Shown: positions 16,987 through 24,581, numbered from the stretch's first letter. The stretch is DNA of 64,000 nt from an uncultured Oscillospiraceae bacterium (GCA_944386845.1 CALXCP010000002.1:24805-88804); one strand, 5' to 3'. Numbers and translations are program-made. The notes: generated by a model from the letters alone, not told the origin.

Positions 16987-17421
16987 TCACAGGTCCAGGG
17001 TCTCTTTGATCTTCTTCACGTACCGCCGGGACACATAGCACACCGTCCCCCCGGTGAGGGCGATGCGGATGGTCCCGGTGAGGGACAGGTCCAGAGCGGT
17101 GACCTTCCGCAGGTTGACGATCTCCGAGTGGGAGATGCGCACGAAGGTGTGCCGGTCCAGCCTGGCCTCCAGCTCGTAGAGCCGCTCCCGCAGGTCGTAG
17201 ACCGCCCCGATGGTCTGGACCTTCACCCCCTTCTCCTCGCCGTAGCAGCGGAGGATGTCCGCCTCGGAGAGGGGGACGGCGGTGTCCCCGTCCCAGCCGA
17301 TGAGGGCGGCGCCCCCCTCCAGCCGGGCGGCCAGGGCCTTCACCTCGTCGGTGAGGGCGGGGGCGGTGATGGTCACCGTGGGCCCGGCGCAGCCGGGGTC
17401 GATGCGGATGTCCACCTTCAC
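16987..17421 (-). CDS. LytTR family DNA-binding regulator
   Basis: A 144-residue protein without a receiver domain. The N-terminal ~45 residues (MKVDIRIDPGCAGPTVTITA) form a small beta-rich region. A LytTR domain follows from about residue 48, with LSEADILRCYGEEKGVKVQT, LYELEARLDRHTFVRISHSEIVNLRKV and YVSRRYVKKIKETL. It binds DNA as part of a membrane-protein/LytTR module. The GTG at 17421 is preceded by GAGGAGGGAG. The promoter is TGGACA-N17-TATATT at 17458-17486. Confidence 0.9.
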   Translation of the reverse strand: MKVDIRIDPGCAGPTVTITAPALTDEVKALAARLEGGAALIGWDGDTAVPLSEADILRCYGEEKGVKVQTIGAVYDLRERLYELEARLDRHTFVRISHSEIVNLRKVTALDLSLTGTIRIALTGGTVCYVSRRYVKKIKETLDL

Positions 17422-17457
17422 GGGGCTCCCTCCTCTCTGGCTTCGTTCTCTGATTCC

Positions 17458-17486
17458 AATATAGCGGAACGGGGGCCGCCTGTCCA
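17458..17486 (-). promoter_or_regulatory. Promoter of the LytTR operon
   Basis: On the minus strand TGGACA (17481-17486), 17 nt, TATATT (17458-17463). The -35 lies inside the terminator hairpin of the upstream Xre operon, so both units share this stretch. Confidence 0.6.
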
Positions 17487-17508
17487 GTGCTTTCGGACAG
17501 ACGGCCCC
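17471..17508 (-). terminator. Terminator of the Xre operon
   Basis: An interrupted stem of GGGGGCCG plus TGTCC paired with GGACA plus CGGCCCCC, around a 9-nt loop. It lies 17 bp after the Xre gene stop on the minus strand. Confidence 0.55.
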
Positions 17509-17525
17509 CCGCGGGGGACGGGCGG

Positions 17526-17732
17526 TCAGTCCTCCTCCCGGAAGGCGAACAGGTCCTCCACCGTCACCCCAAACACCTTGGCCAGGTCCATGGCCAGCTT
17601 CAGCGAGGGGTTGTACTGGCCCTTCTCCAGCCGGCCGATGGTCTCCCGCCGCACCCCCACCAGGGCGGCCAGCTCGGCCTGGTCCAGGCCCTTCGCCTGG
17701 CGGTGCTCCCGCAGGCGGGTCTCCAGCCTCAT
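17526..17732 (-). CDS. Xre/Cro-type HTH regulator
   Basis: 68 residues, essentially one HTH_3 domain: LREHRQAKGLDQAELAALVG, VRRETIGRLEKGQYNPSLKL and AMDLAKVFGVTVEDLFAF. This single-domain type commonly represses an operon containing itself and a small membrane protein. Its ATG overlaps the upstream membrane-protein stop by 4 bp (ATGA). The dyads at 18162-18245 upstream of that gene are the likely target. Confidence 0.92.
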   Translation of the reverse strand: MRLETRLREHRQAKGLDQAELAALVGVRRETIGRLEKGQYNPSLKLAMDLAKVFGVTVEDLFAFREED

Positions 17733-18145
17733 GCGGCGAACCTCTCGTAGCCCAGGAAGAGCAGGTCCCTGACCAGGCAGACCACGGAGAAGAGGATCAG
17801 GATGCCGCTCCGGTCCAGGGTGAGGTTCCAGCCCTCCACTCGTCCGCTGACGAGCAGCAGCGCGCCCATGGCGACAAAAAAGAGGGTGAACAGGGCGGCG
17901 TCCGTCCGGCGCTCGTTTTCGGCGGAGCGCTCGTCCCCCCGCTCGGTGAAGAGGCCGGTGGCATTGAGGATCACCGCCGCCGCCAGGGCCAGCAGCACCG
18001 CCGACAACGCCACCTTCACGGGGAAGGGCAGCAGGTCCTTCAGCGGGTAGGACCGGGCGGTCAGACCTGCGGCCAGGATCAGGAGCCAGCACAGGGCGTC
18101 GATCTGCCGGCTGCGGGTGAGGGTGAGAAATTTGCGGGTATTCAT
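17729..18145 (-). CDS. Four-helix membrane protein of the Xre pair
   Basis: 138 residues with four predicted transmembrane helices and a charged middle loop (ERGDERSAENERRTDAA). The start at 18145 follows GAGGTGCC; the longer open frame would run through the operator region. It is translationally coupled to the Xre gene. Similar membrane-protein/Xre couples are frequent in Firmicutes, but the protein's activity is unknown. Confidence 0.75.
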   Translation of the reverse strand: MNTRKFLTLTRSRQIDALCWLLILAAGLTARSYPLKDLLPFPVKVALSAVLLALAAAVILNATGLFTERGDERSAENERRTDAALFTLFFVAMGALLLVSGRVEGWNLTLDRSGILILFSVVCLVRDLLFLGYERFAA

Positions 18146-18161
18146 GGTCACAGGCACCTCC

Positions 18162-18245
18162 GATGTGATATATTTGTCTCCTTGCGTGAGAAATATATCA
18201 CATCTCGGGGACGGTGTCAAGGGGAAATGTGAGAAAAATATCACA
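18162..18245 (-). promoter_or_regulatory. Repeated operator dyads for the Xre pair
   Basis: GTGAGAAATATATCACA (18186-18202) and GTGAGAAAAATATCACA (18229-18245) are near-identical imperfect palindromes with centres 43 bp apart, about four helical turns. A third, inverted half-similar site, GATGTGATATATTT (18162-18175), forms a perfect 14-bp inverted repeat with 18191-18204. Several copies in front of an Xre gene indicate cooperative autorepression. AT-rich -10-like hexamers overlap the sites. Confidence 0.75.
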
Positions 18246-18251
18246 TGACAG

Positions 18252-18284
18252 AGGGCCGCCCGGACATGATGTCCGGGCGGCCCT
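18252..18284 (-). terminator. Terminator of the lipoprotein gene at 18291
   Basis: A perfect 16-bp stem (AGGGCCGCCCGGACAT and its complement) with a 1-base loop, starting 6 bp after the stop codon. On the minus strand a T-rich stretch (ATATTTTTCTC) follows a few bases later. Confidence 0.7.
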
Positions 18285-18290
18285 CCGGCC

Positions 18291-19064
18291 TCACGCCACG
18301 GCGAGCGCGCCCACCTCATAGGTCCAGCTGCCGTCTTCGGCCATCCGGGCGGTGCAGTCGCTGAGATACTCAGCCCCGGTGCCCGAGCGCCAGATCTCCC
18401 CGGTGAAGGTGTCCTCGGCGCTGCCCGACAGGGCGAGGAACACCCCGTCCTCCCAGTACAGGTCCTCCCCGTCGATATAGCCTGCCTCCGCCAGCTCCTC
18501 CCAGGTGCCGGTGACCAGCTCCCCCTCCGGGTGGCGGCAGGAGAAGAGGTACTCCACCGCCTCCCTCTCGCTCCCGGTCAGGTCGGTGAGCTCCGACAGG
18601 TCCAGCCCGAGGTACGAGATGTCCGCCGTCAGGGCGTCGTTGTCCCCCCACAGGTCGTCCAGCACCCGGAGATAGAGGCCGCAGCGGTCGTCCGCGTCCC
18701 CGCTGTCCGCCTCAATGGCGTACACGGGCCCCAGCTGGGCGGGCCAGCTCTCGGCCACCGCGCCGTCCCAGGTGACGGTGAGCCGCATGCCGGGCCGCAG
18801 GTCGCCGGCCTGGACGGGCGCTCCGTCCACGGTGACGACGGTGTCCCCGTCGGTGGAGAAGGTGAGGACGGCGGTGCCGCCGTAGGGGCCGTCCGGCCCC
18901 TCGGCCAGCAGGCCCTCCGCCACCAGCCGGCCAGTCATCACCGCCCCCTCCGGCGTCCCGGGGACCAGGGTGGGCGGAGTGAGCCTGTCCCCCGCCGGGT
19001 CGGCGCAGCCGGCGAGAGTCAGGGCCAGGGCGCAGGCCAGCGCCCAGGAAAGCGGTCGCTTCAT
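18291..19064 (-). CDS. Lipoprotein of unknown function
   Basis: 257 residues. The signal peptide MKRPLSWALACALALTLAGC has a lipobox, with lipidated Cys20. The N-terminal part of the mature protein has a small beta-barrel-like segment (TAVLTFSTDGDTVVTVDGAP, RPGMRLTVTWDGAVAESWPAQ) resembling DUF3221/OB-like lipoproteins. The C-terminal part is acidic, with LTDLTGSEREAVEYLFSCRH. Not otherwise recognised. The start at 19064 follows AAGGAGGG. It shares promoter and leader features with the serpin gene, so both may belong to one envelope-stress regulon. Confidence 0.75.
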   Translation of the reverse strand: MKRPLSWALACALALTLAGCADPAGDRLTPPTLVPGTPEGAVMTGRLVAEGLLAEGPDGPYGGTAVLTFSTDGDTVVTVDGAPVQAGDLRPGMRLTVTWDGAVAESWPAQLGPVYAIEADSGDADDRCGLYLRVLDDLWGDNDALTADISYLGLDLSELTDLTGSEREAVEYLFSCRHPEGELVTGTWEELAEAGYIDGEDLYWEDGVFLALSGSAEDTFTGEIWRSGTGAEYLSDCTARMAEDGSWTYEVGALAVA

Positions 19065-19113
19065 GGAACTCCCTCCTTGTGGTGTGTTGGGGCGAGGCCC
19101 CTCTGTCCGGTTG

Positions 19114-19138
19114 GACGGCGGGGGCGGAAAAAAGTTCC
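19114..19138 (-). promoter_or_regulatory. ECF-sigma-like promoter of the lipoprotein gene
   Basis: On the minus strand GGAAC (19134-19138), 16 nt, CGTC (19114-19117), with AACTTTTTTCCGCC identical to the serpin promoter. Both continue CGTCCAA, two variable bases and GGACAGA. Confidence 0.55.
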
Positions 19139-19168
19139 CCGCGGGGGTGTTTTCCCGGTGATTTTCCC

Positions 19169-19196
19169 TTGACAACGGCGGAAAAACCGGTAGAAT
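19169..19196 (+). promoter_or_regulatory. Promoter of psuK
   Basis: TTGACA (19169-19174), a 16-nt spacer and TAGAAT (19191-19196), about 50 bp before the psuK start. Confidence 0.7.
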
Positions 19197-19247
19197 GATA
19201 AAGAAGAAACACTTAACTAAAACTTTGCTTAGAAAGGGGGCGGGGCC

Positions 19248-20327
19248 ATGACCCAGCGGGAGCGGGAGATCCTCAACTGGATCGCCGAGGACCCCACCAT
19301 CTCTCAGCAGGAGCTGGCCGCCCGGGCGGGCATCACCCGGTCCTCGGTGGGGGTGCACATCTCCAACCTGATGAAGCAGGGCCACATCGCGGGCCGGGGC
19401 TATATCGTCCGCACCGCCCCCTACGCGGTGGTGGTGGGGGGAGTCAACCTGGACATCGGGGGCCGGCCCGACGGGGAGCTGGTGGCCGGCGACTCCAACC
19501 CGGGCCGGGTGCGCACCAGTCTCGGGGGGGTGGGGCGGAACATCGCCCACGACCTGACCCTGCTGGGGGTGGACACCCGGCTGCTCACCGCCTTCGGCGA
19601 CGACGACAACGCCCGGCGCATCGCCGCCAGCTGCGGCGAGCTGGGCATCGACATCTCCCAGAGCCTCACGGTGCCCGGGGGGGCCACGTCCACCTATCTC
19701 TTCCTCACCGACGGGCGGGGGGACATGGCGGCGGCGGTGAACGACATGGCCATCTACGACCACATCACCCCCCAGTTCCTGGCCGGCCGGGCCCGGCTGC
19801 TCCAGAACGCCCAGCTGGTGGTGGTGGATGCCAACATCCCGGCGGAGGCCATCGCCTGGCTGGCCGACAACGTCCGGCCCCCCATCTTCGCCGACCCGGT
19901 GTCGGCGGCCAAGGCGGAGAAGCTCCGCCCGGTGCTGGGGAAGCTCCACACCCTCAAGCCCAACCGGCTGGAGGCCGAGCTGCTCTCCGGGGTGGCCATC
20001 ACCGACGAGCGGAGCCTCAACGCCGCGGCGGACGCCCTGCTGGCCACCGGCCTGCGGCGGGTGTTTCTCTCCCTCGGGGGGGACGGGATGCTGGCCGCCG
20101 ACCACAGCGGGCGGGTGCGGCTGCCCTGCCTGCCCGGGGAGATGGTGAACACCACCGGCTGCGGCGACGCGGCCATGGCCGCCGTCGCCTGGGCCTATCT
20201 CCGGGGCACCGACCTGCGGGGCACCGCCCTGGCCGCCCTGGCCGCCGGCGCCATCGCCATGGAGAGCGCGGAGACCATCAACCCAGCGCTTAATGAGAGG
20301 ACCCTTGCCGCGCGGATGGGCCGGTGA
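19248..20327 (+). CDS. psuK: Pseudouridine kinase with N-terminal HTH
   Basis: 359 residues. An N-terminal winged helix (1-55, REREILNWIAEDPTISQQELAARAGI...SSVGVHISNLMKQG) precedes a PfkB sugar-kinase domain. PfkB marks are VVVGGVNLDIGG, SLGGVGRNIAHDLTLLG, LKPNRLEAELLSG and the anion-hole motif NTTGCGDAAMAA near the C-terminus. This layout is typical of PsuK, which phosphorylates pseudouridine for cleavage by PsuG, encoded downstream. The last codons are altered: a 59-bp stretch of the 3' end is duplicated at 20479-20537. There it reads in frame into a longer end (GQPAMEAKNLKETMLGN, then TAG), so this copy probably lost its original last 17 or so residues. Confidence 0.9.
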   Translation: MTQREREILNWIAEDPTISQQELAARAGITRSSVGVHISNLMKQGHIAGRGYIVRTAPYAVVVGGVNLDIGGRPDGELVAGDSNPGRVRTSLGGVGRNIAHDLTLLGVDTRLLTAFGDDDNARRIAASCGELGIDISQSLTVPGGATSTYLFLTDGRGDMAAAVNDMAIYDHITPQFLAGRARLLQNAQLVVVDANIPAEAIAWLADNVRPPIFADPVSAAKAEKLRPVLGKLHTLKPNRLEAELLSGVAITDERSLNAAADALLATGLRRVFLSLGGDGMLAADHSGRVRLPCLPGEMVNTTGCGDAAMAAVAWAYLRGTDLRGTALAALAAGAIAMESAETINPALNERTLAARMGR

Positions 20328-20537
20328 GCGGGACCCGGCGCTCTCCGCGAGGGAACCGAGCCGCGCGGCAGCACGTACAAGGGGTTGGCAAAGCCAAGCC
20401 CTTGTGTTGCGGCAGAATTCATTTCTGACGCAATGGATAAAAAATGGGCCCCCATGGGATGCCCGCATCCCATGGGCCGAGCGCGGAGACCATCAACCCG
20501 GCGCTTAATGAGAGGACCCTTGCCGCGCGGATGGGCC
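20264..20537 (+). repeat. 59-bp direct repeat of psuK 3' end flanking a 156-bp insert
   Basis: 20264-20322 and 20479-20537 are identical except for one base. The 156 bp between them (20323-20478) holds a near-perfect hairpin, ACAAGGGGTTGGC with GCCAAGCCCTTGT (20377-20405), and a 26-bp palindrome built on CCCATGGGATGC. No gene is present in 20328-20762. Confidence 0.85.
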
Positions 20538-20580
20538 AGCCAGCCATGGAGGCGAAAAATCTGAAGGAAACGATGCTGGG

Positions 20581-20718
20581 GAATTAGGAATTAGGAGTCA
20601 GGAATGGATGTGTGCGCCGCAGGCGCACGATTTTCAAGCAGTCCGGCTCCGCCGGACACCAAAATTCCTAATTCCTCATTCATCATTCCTAATTCCTAAT
20701 TCCCAACTCCTAACTCTC
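20581..20718. repeat. Heptad-flanked palindromic element
   Basis: Direct units GAATTAGGAATTAGGA at the left and inverted units CTAATTCCTCATTC...CCTAATTCCTAATTCC at the right bracket two small hairpins, GTGCGCC/GGCGCAC and GTCCGGC/GCCGGAC. The overall inverted architecture resembles a miniature element. Confidence 0.65.
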
Positions 20719-20762
20719 TCGTCTTTCTCTGATTTTCAATCATACAACAGGAGGAATGCAAC

Positions 20763-21686
20763 ATGGACCTGAACAAGTATCTCGACCTGTCCCCCGAGGT
20801 GGCGCAGGCGCTGAAGGAGCACAGGCCGGTGGTGGCCCTGGAGTCCACCATCATCTCCCACGGCATGCCCTATCCCCAGAACGTGGAGACCGCCCTGAAG
20901 GTGGAGCAGATCGTCCGGGACAACGGGGCCGTCCCCGCCACCATCGCCGTCATCGGCGGGCGGCTGAAGGCGGGCTGCACCCCGGCGGAGATCGAGCACC
21001 TGGGCAAGGCGGGCGCCGGGGTGGCCAAGGCCAGCCGCCGGGACCTGGCGGTGCTGGTGGCCCGGGGGGCCGACGGGGCCACCACCGTCACCACCACCAT
21101 GATCATCGCCCACATGGCGGGCATCAGGGTGTTCGCCACCGGCGGCATCGGCGGCGTCCACCGGGGGGCCCAGCAGACCTTCGACATCTCCGCCGACCTG
21201 GAGGAGCTGGCCCACACCCCGGTCATGGTGGTGTGCGCCGGGGCCAAGTCCATCCTGGACCTCGGGCTCACCCTGGAGTACCTGGAGACCCACGGCGTCC
21301 CCGTCATCGGCTACGGCACCGAGGAGCTGCCCGCCTTCTACACCCGGAAGAGCGGCTTCGGGGTGGACTACCGCATGGACAGCCCCGAGGAGCTGGCCGC
21401 CGCCTTCCGCACCAGCCTGGAGCTGGGCTTCGGGGGCGGCATGCTGGTGACCAACCCCATCCCCGAGGAGTTCTCCATGGACCCCGCCGTCATCAACAGG
21501 GCCATCGACGCCGCGGTGGCCGAGGCGGAGGAGCAGGGGGTCCACGGCAAGGCCATCACCCCCTTCCTGCTGGCCCGAGTGAAGGAGCTCACCGGGGGGG
21601 ACAGCCTGGACAGCAACATCCAGCTGGTCTTCAACAACGCCCGGCTGGCCGCCCGCACCGCCGCCGCCCTGGAGGCCCTGCGGTGA
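20763..21686 (+). CDS. psuG: Pseudouridine-5'-phosphate glycosidase
   Basis: 307 residues, the family norm. PsuG cleaves the C-C bond of pseudouridine 5'-phosphate to uracil and ribose 5-phosphate in the cytosol. Signature blocks are RPVVALESTIISHGMPYPQN, AVIGGRLKAGCT, KASRRDLAVLVARG, FATGGIGGVHRGAQ and VMVVCAGAKSILDLGLTLEYLET. The C-terminal block is LDSNIQLVFNNARLA. AGGAGG lies seven bases before the ATG. It follows psuK on the same strand but is now separated from it by 435 bp of repeats; whether transcription reads through is unclear. The uracil produced could be salvaged by upp at 42187. Confidence 0.95.
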   Translation: MDLNKYLDLSPEVAQALKEHRPVVALESTIISHGMPYPQNVETALKVEQIVRDNGAVPATIAVIGGRLKAGCTPAEIEHLGKAGAGVAKASRRDLAVLVARGADGATTVTTTMIIAHMAGIRVFATGGIGGVHRGAQQTFDISADLEELAHTPVMVVCAGAKSILDLGLTLEYLETHGVPVIGYGTEELPAFYTRKSGFGVDYRMDSPEELAAAFRTSLELGFGGGMLVTNPIPEEFSMDPAVINRAIDAAVAEAEEQGVHGKAITPFLLARVKELTGGDSLDSNIQLVFNNARLAARTAAALEALR

Positions 21687-22450
21687 AACGGGTGGGGGTG
21701 GACCTGACCCGGTGCGTGGGCTGCGGCGTCTGCGTCCGGGCCTGCCCCCTCGGGGTGCTGGAGCTCTCGGAGGGCCACGTGGCGGTGAACGCGCGCCGGC
21801 ACTGCATGGAGTGCATGCACTGCGCGGCGGCCTGCCCCGTCCGGGCCATCACCTGGGAGGGGCTCTCCCCCGAGGCGCTGTACGTCCCCACACCGGAGGA
21901 CCCGGTGGTCCGGGCGGTGATGACCCGCCGCTCCACCCGGCACTTCCGCCCCGACTGTCCCGACCGGGCCCTGCTGGCCCGGGTGCTGGACGCGGCGGAG
22001 TACGCCCCCAGCAGCAAGAACGAGCACAAAAACCGCTGGACGGTGGTGCTGGGGAAGGACAAGACCGACGCCCTCATCGACCCGGTGGTGGCCTGGGGGG
22101 AGGCCAACGGCCGCCCCGAGCTGAAAAAGCAGCGGGAGCGGGGCATCAACATGATCACCTGCGGCGCCCCCTGCCTCATCGTCGGCCACATCCCCATGAC
22201 GGCCAACAACCCCGAGGGGGACGTGGTCATCGCCATGACCACCGCCGAGCTGCTGCTGGCCCGGGCGGGGCTGTCTACCTGCTGGGGCGGCTATCTGAAG
22301 CGGGCCATCGCCGGCACCCCGGCCCTGCGCCGGCAGCTGGGCATCCCCGACGGCCATCTGGTGGCCGGGGTGCTCATGACAGGCTGGGCCGACGGGGAGA
22401 CCTACGTCAACGTCCCCTGGCGCAGGCCGGCGGACATCTCCTGGAGATAA
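21683..22450 (+). CDS. Ferredoxin-nitroreductase fusion protein
   Basis: 255 residues. The N-terminus carries two [4Fe-4S] motifs (Cys11/14/17/21 and Cys41/44/47/51). From about residue 70 a nitroreductase fold follows: MTRRSTRHFRPDCPD, AEYAPSSKNEHKNRWTVVLG and a C-terminal GVLMTGWADGETYVNVPWR. Members pass electrons from a ferredoxin domain to bound FMN and reduce nitro, quinone or unsaturated compounds; the physiological substrate here is unknown. It starts with a GTG that overlaps the psuG stop (GTGA), so the two are translationally coupled. A strong terminator follows. Confidence 0.9.
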   Translation: MKRVGVDLTRCVGCGVCVRACPLGVLELSEGHVAVNARRHCMECMHCAAACPVRAITWEGLSPEALYVPTPEDPVVRAVMTRRSTRHFRPDCPDRALLARVLDAAEYAPSSKNEHKNRWTVVLGKDKTDALIDPVVAWGEANGRPELKKQRERGINMITCGAPCLIVGHIPMTANNPEGDVVIAMTTAELLLARAGLSTCWGGYLKRAIAGTPALRRQLGIPDGHLVAGVLMTGWADGETYVNVPWRRPADISWR

Positions 22451-22454
22451 GAGA

Positions 22455-22496
22455 GGGTGGGGGACCGGGCCTGTGGCCCGGTCCCCCACCCTTTTT
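22455..22496 (+). terminator. Strong intrinsic terminator
   Basis: A perfect 17-bp stem GGGTGGGGGACCGGGCC and its complement around TGT, then CTTTTTG. It ends the psuG unit. Confidence 0.9.
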
Positions 22497-22501
22497 GTCC
22501 T

Positions 22502-23719
22502 TCACGCCGCGTCCCTTGCCACCCGTCCCCACGCCAGGCTGCACGCGATGGCGGGGAGGGAGAGGAGCAGCACCATCCACAGCACGGCGGTGTAGCTGCC
22601 GCCCCCGGCGTCCACCAGGAAGCCGGATACCGACTCGATCAGGGCGGCGCAGCCCATGGCGATGTTGGAGATGCCAAAATTCTTGGCGTAGTACCTGGGG
22701 CCGAAGATGTTTTTGACGGAGGCGGAGTAGGAGCTGCTGGACCCGCCGTAGGCCAGCCCGCCCAGCAGCAGCCCCGCCAGCAGCAGGGGGTAATGGTCCA
22801 TCCGGTCGCCCAGCAAAAGCAGCGCCCCCGCCGCCAGCATCAGCCCGGCGGAGAATCTCAGGACGGCCCGTGTGCCCACCCTGTCCATGGTCATGCCGAT
22901 GGTCAGGCTGCCCAGCCCGTTGGCCGGGGAGATGAGCATGGCCACGATGGCGGTGCCCCCGAAGGCCACCGACATGCTGGCCGCGTGGTCCAGCAGGGTG
23001 AGCCCCGCGCTGCGCAGGCTGACGTTCCACAGGATCAGCAGCCAGAACACCGGGGAGCGCAGCATCTTCCCCGGGGCAAAGCCGGTGAGGGGGGCCCGGG
23101 CCTCCCCCGCGTCGGCCCGGGGCGGCAGGATGGACCGCCGGTCCAGCAGGATGAGCAGCACGACGATCAGCACGATGGCCCCGAACACCAGCATGGTGGT
23201 CTGCACCCCGAAGGCGGGCAGCAGCACCTCCGCCAGGGCGGCCAGCAGCACCGAGGACACCCCCAGGGCCATGTACAGCGCCCCGGAGATCAGCCCGCTG
23301 TGCCGGGGAAACCAGGGGATGGTGGTGGACTGCACCGCGCTGATGCCCAGGCCGATGCCCACCGCCGCGAACAGCCAGAACAGCACGATGACCATGGCGT
23401 AGCTCAGCCCCGGCCGGTCCACGGGCAGGAGGGTGAAGCCGCCCAGCCCCAGGAACACCAGGATGCCCAGCAGCAGGAAGATCCGCCGGGAGGAGATCCG
23501 GGAGGCCAGAAAGCCGCCCAGCAGAATGCCGGCGCTGGTGAACAGGTTGTGGAAGCCGAAGACGATGGACAGCATCCCCTCCGACCACTGGGGGAACAGC
23601 TCCAGCAGAGGATTGCGCATCACCGACCAGATGAACAGGGTGCCCAGCAGCAGATTGGCCACGATGCCCTCCGCCGCGATCGCGGCCAGCCTCCCTTTCC
23701 CCACGCGGTCCTCTGCCAT
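22502..23719 (-). CDS. MFS transporter (OFA-like)
   Basis: 405 residues with 12 predicted transmembrane helices and a central cytoplasmic loop (DRRSILPPRADAGEARAPL). N-terminal features such as ANLLLGTLFIWSVM and SAGILLGGFLASRIS, and the later SSSSYSASVKNIFGPRYYAKNFG, resemble the oxalate/formate antiporter-type (OFA) branch that moves small organic anions. AAAGGAG precedes the ATG at 23719. It is monocistronic and convergent with the psuG unit; substrate unknown. Confidence 0.88.
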   Translation of the reverse strand: MAEDRVGKGRLAAIAAEGIVANLLLGTLFIWSVMRNPLLELFPQWSEGMLSIVFGFHNLFTSAGILLGGFLASRISSRRIFLLLGILVFLGLGGFTLLPVDRPGLSYAMVIVLFWLFAAVGIGLGISAVQSTTIPWFPRHSGLISGALYMALGVSSVLLAALAEVLLPAFGVQTTMLVFGAIVLIVVLLILLDRRSILPPRADAGEARAPLTGFAPGKMLRSPVFWLLILWNVSLRSAGLTLLDHAASMSVAFGGTAIVAMLISPANGLGSLTIGMTMDRVGTRAVLRFSAGLMLAAGALLLLGDRMDHYPLLLAGLLLGGLAYGGSSSSYSASVKNIFGPRYYAKNFGISNIAMGCAALIESVSGFLVDAGGGSYTAVLWMVLLLSLPAIACSLAWGRVARDAA

Positions 23720-24066
23720 TGTGACGCACTCCTTTCACGGCCTTGCCCCCAGTCTGTTCCTCTCCCCGGAATTTGATTTGACAGGCGGGGAGAAATTTGA
23801 AATCACTTTCACTTGCTGTGGCCCGGCGTGGGCCACGACTGATAGACGACCTCTTTTTCTTGATATAAAAATCATATCACAAAAGGAGCTGGCTGGCAAA
23901 CAACTCTTTTTGCGCGCTGACAACCTGTGTGGAGTGGAAGGGAGATGCTGAGACGGCGGCGGCATGGCGGCGCTGGACCGCTTCCTTGGAAGGGGCGCCG
24001 GGGCGGAGGCCTCGGGCGGACTGCCTGGCCTGCCCGGAAACTCCCCTCTCTGTCCGCGGAAAACAG
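23720..24066. other. Intergenic, nothing recognised
   Basis: Between the MFS start and the tRNA promoter. I see no ribosome binding site-backed reading frame, repeat or RNA family here. The AT-rich part at 23760-23890 presumably contains the MFS promoter. Confidence 0.5.
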
Positions 24067-24095
24067 TTGACAAACACAGCGGGGGACAGTATAAT
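24067..24095 (+). promoter_or_regulatory. Perfect consensus promoter of tRNA-Leu
   Basis: TTGACA (24067-24072), a 17-nt spacer and TATAAT (24090-24095), 29 bp before the tRNA 5' end. Confidence 0.9.
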
Positions 24096-24124
24096 AACTG
24101 AGCGGTCTTTTGGGACCTCTATGT

Positions 24125-24211
24125 GCGGCTGTGCTGGAATTGGTAGACTGGCAAGCTTGAGGTGCTTGTGTCCGAACGGGCGTACGGGTTCGACTCCCGT
24201 CAGCCGCACCA
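24125..24211 (+). tRNA. tRNA-Leu(GAG)
   Basis: An 87-nt class II tRNA with CCA encoded (24209-24211). The acceptor stem GCGGCTG pairs with CAGCCGC. The D arm contains TGGTAGA. The anticodon stem CAAGC/GCTTG encloses loop TTGAGGT, giving anticodon GAG. A long variable arm follows, then T arm ACGGG TTCGACT CCCGT. It is a single gene with its own promoter and terminator. Confidence 0.95.
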
Positions 24212-24248
24212 AAAAGAAAGGACTTCCGATAGGAAGTCCTTTCTTTTT
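24211..24248 (+). terminator. Terminator of tRNA-Leu
   Basis: A 17-bp stem AAAAAGAAAGGACTTCC and its complement around GATA, ending in CTTTTT. Confidence 0.9.
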
Positions 24249-24581
24249 GGGTTCCGCGGGCGTTGGCCCGCGCCACTTTTCAGCACTTGAATGCTCGGGC
24301 AAAGTGGACTGCCCTGCGCGGTCGTTTGCCGCCCTGCGCGCCATAGAGCTGTGACGAAACATTTTTTGCCGCTGTGCGCATAAAAGAACGGCGGCGAGGC
24401 ATCCTCTGAACAACGTGCCCACGGAAAGCGGCGAAAGCCGGAACGGACGGAAAGATCTCCCATCCCTTCCGTCCGGATCTTGGAAAAGAGCGGCTGCCGG
24501 AGGGCGGCCGGCGGCCGGCCCTCCAGATCCTGCCGCTTTGGGAATAAGACGGCGGGGCGCTTTTGTCCTCCGCCGGGCATG
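24249..24581 (+). other. Gene-free hairpin-rich stretch before spoIVB
   Basis: No credible gene on either strand. It contains GC-rich dyads (for example GGAGGGCGGCC with GGCCGGCCCTCC near 24496-24525) and ends at a strong intrinsic terminator. It may therefore be a non-coding transcript or an unrecognised regulatory leader; I could not match it to 6S, SRP, tmRNA or RNase P RNA. Confidence 0.4.

Noticed and set aside
20195..20473. A 92-codon minus-strand frame across the psuK duplication
   Set aside because: No ribosome binding site, spans the repeat and insert boundaries, composition like other shadows.
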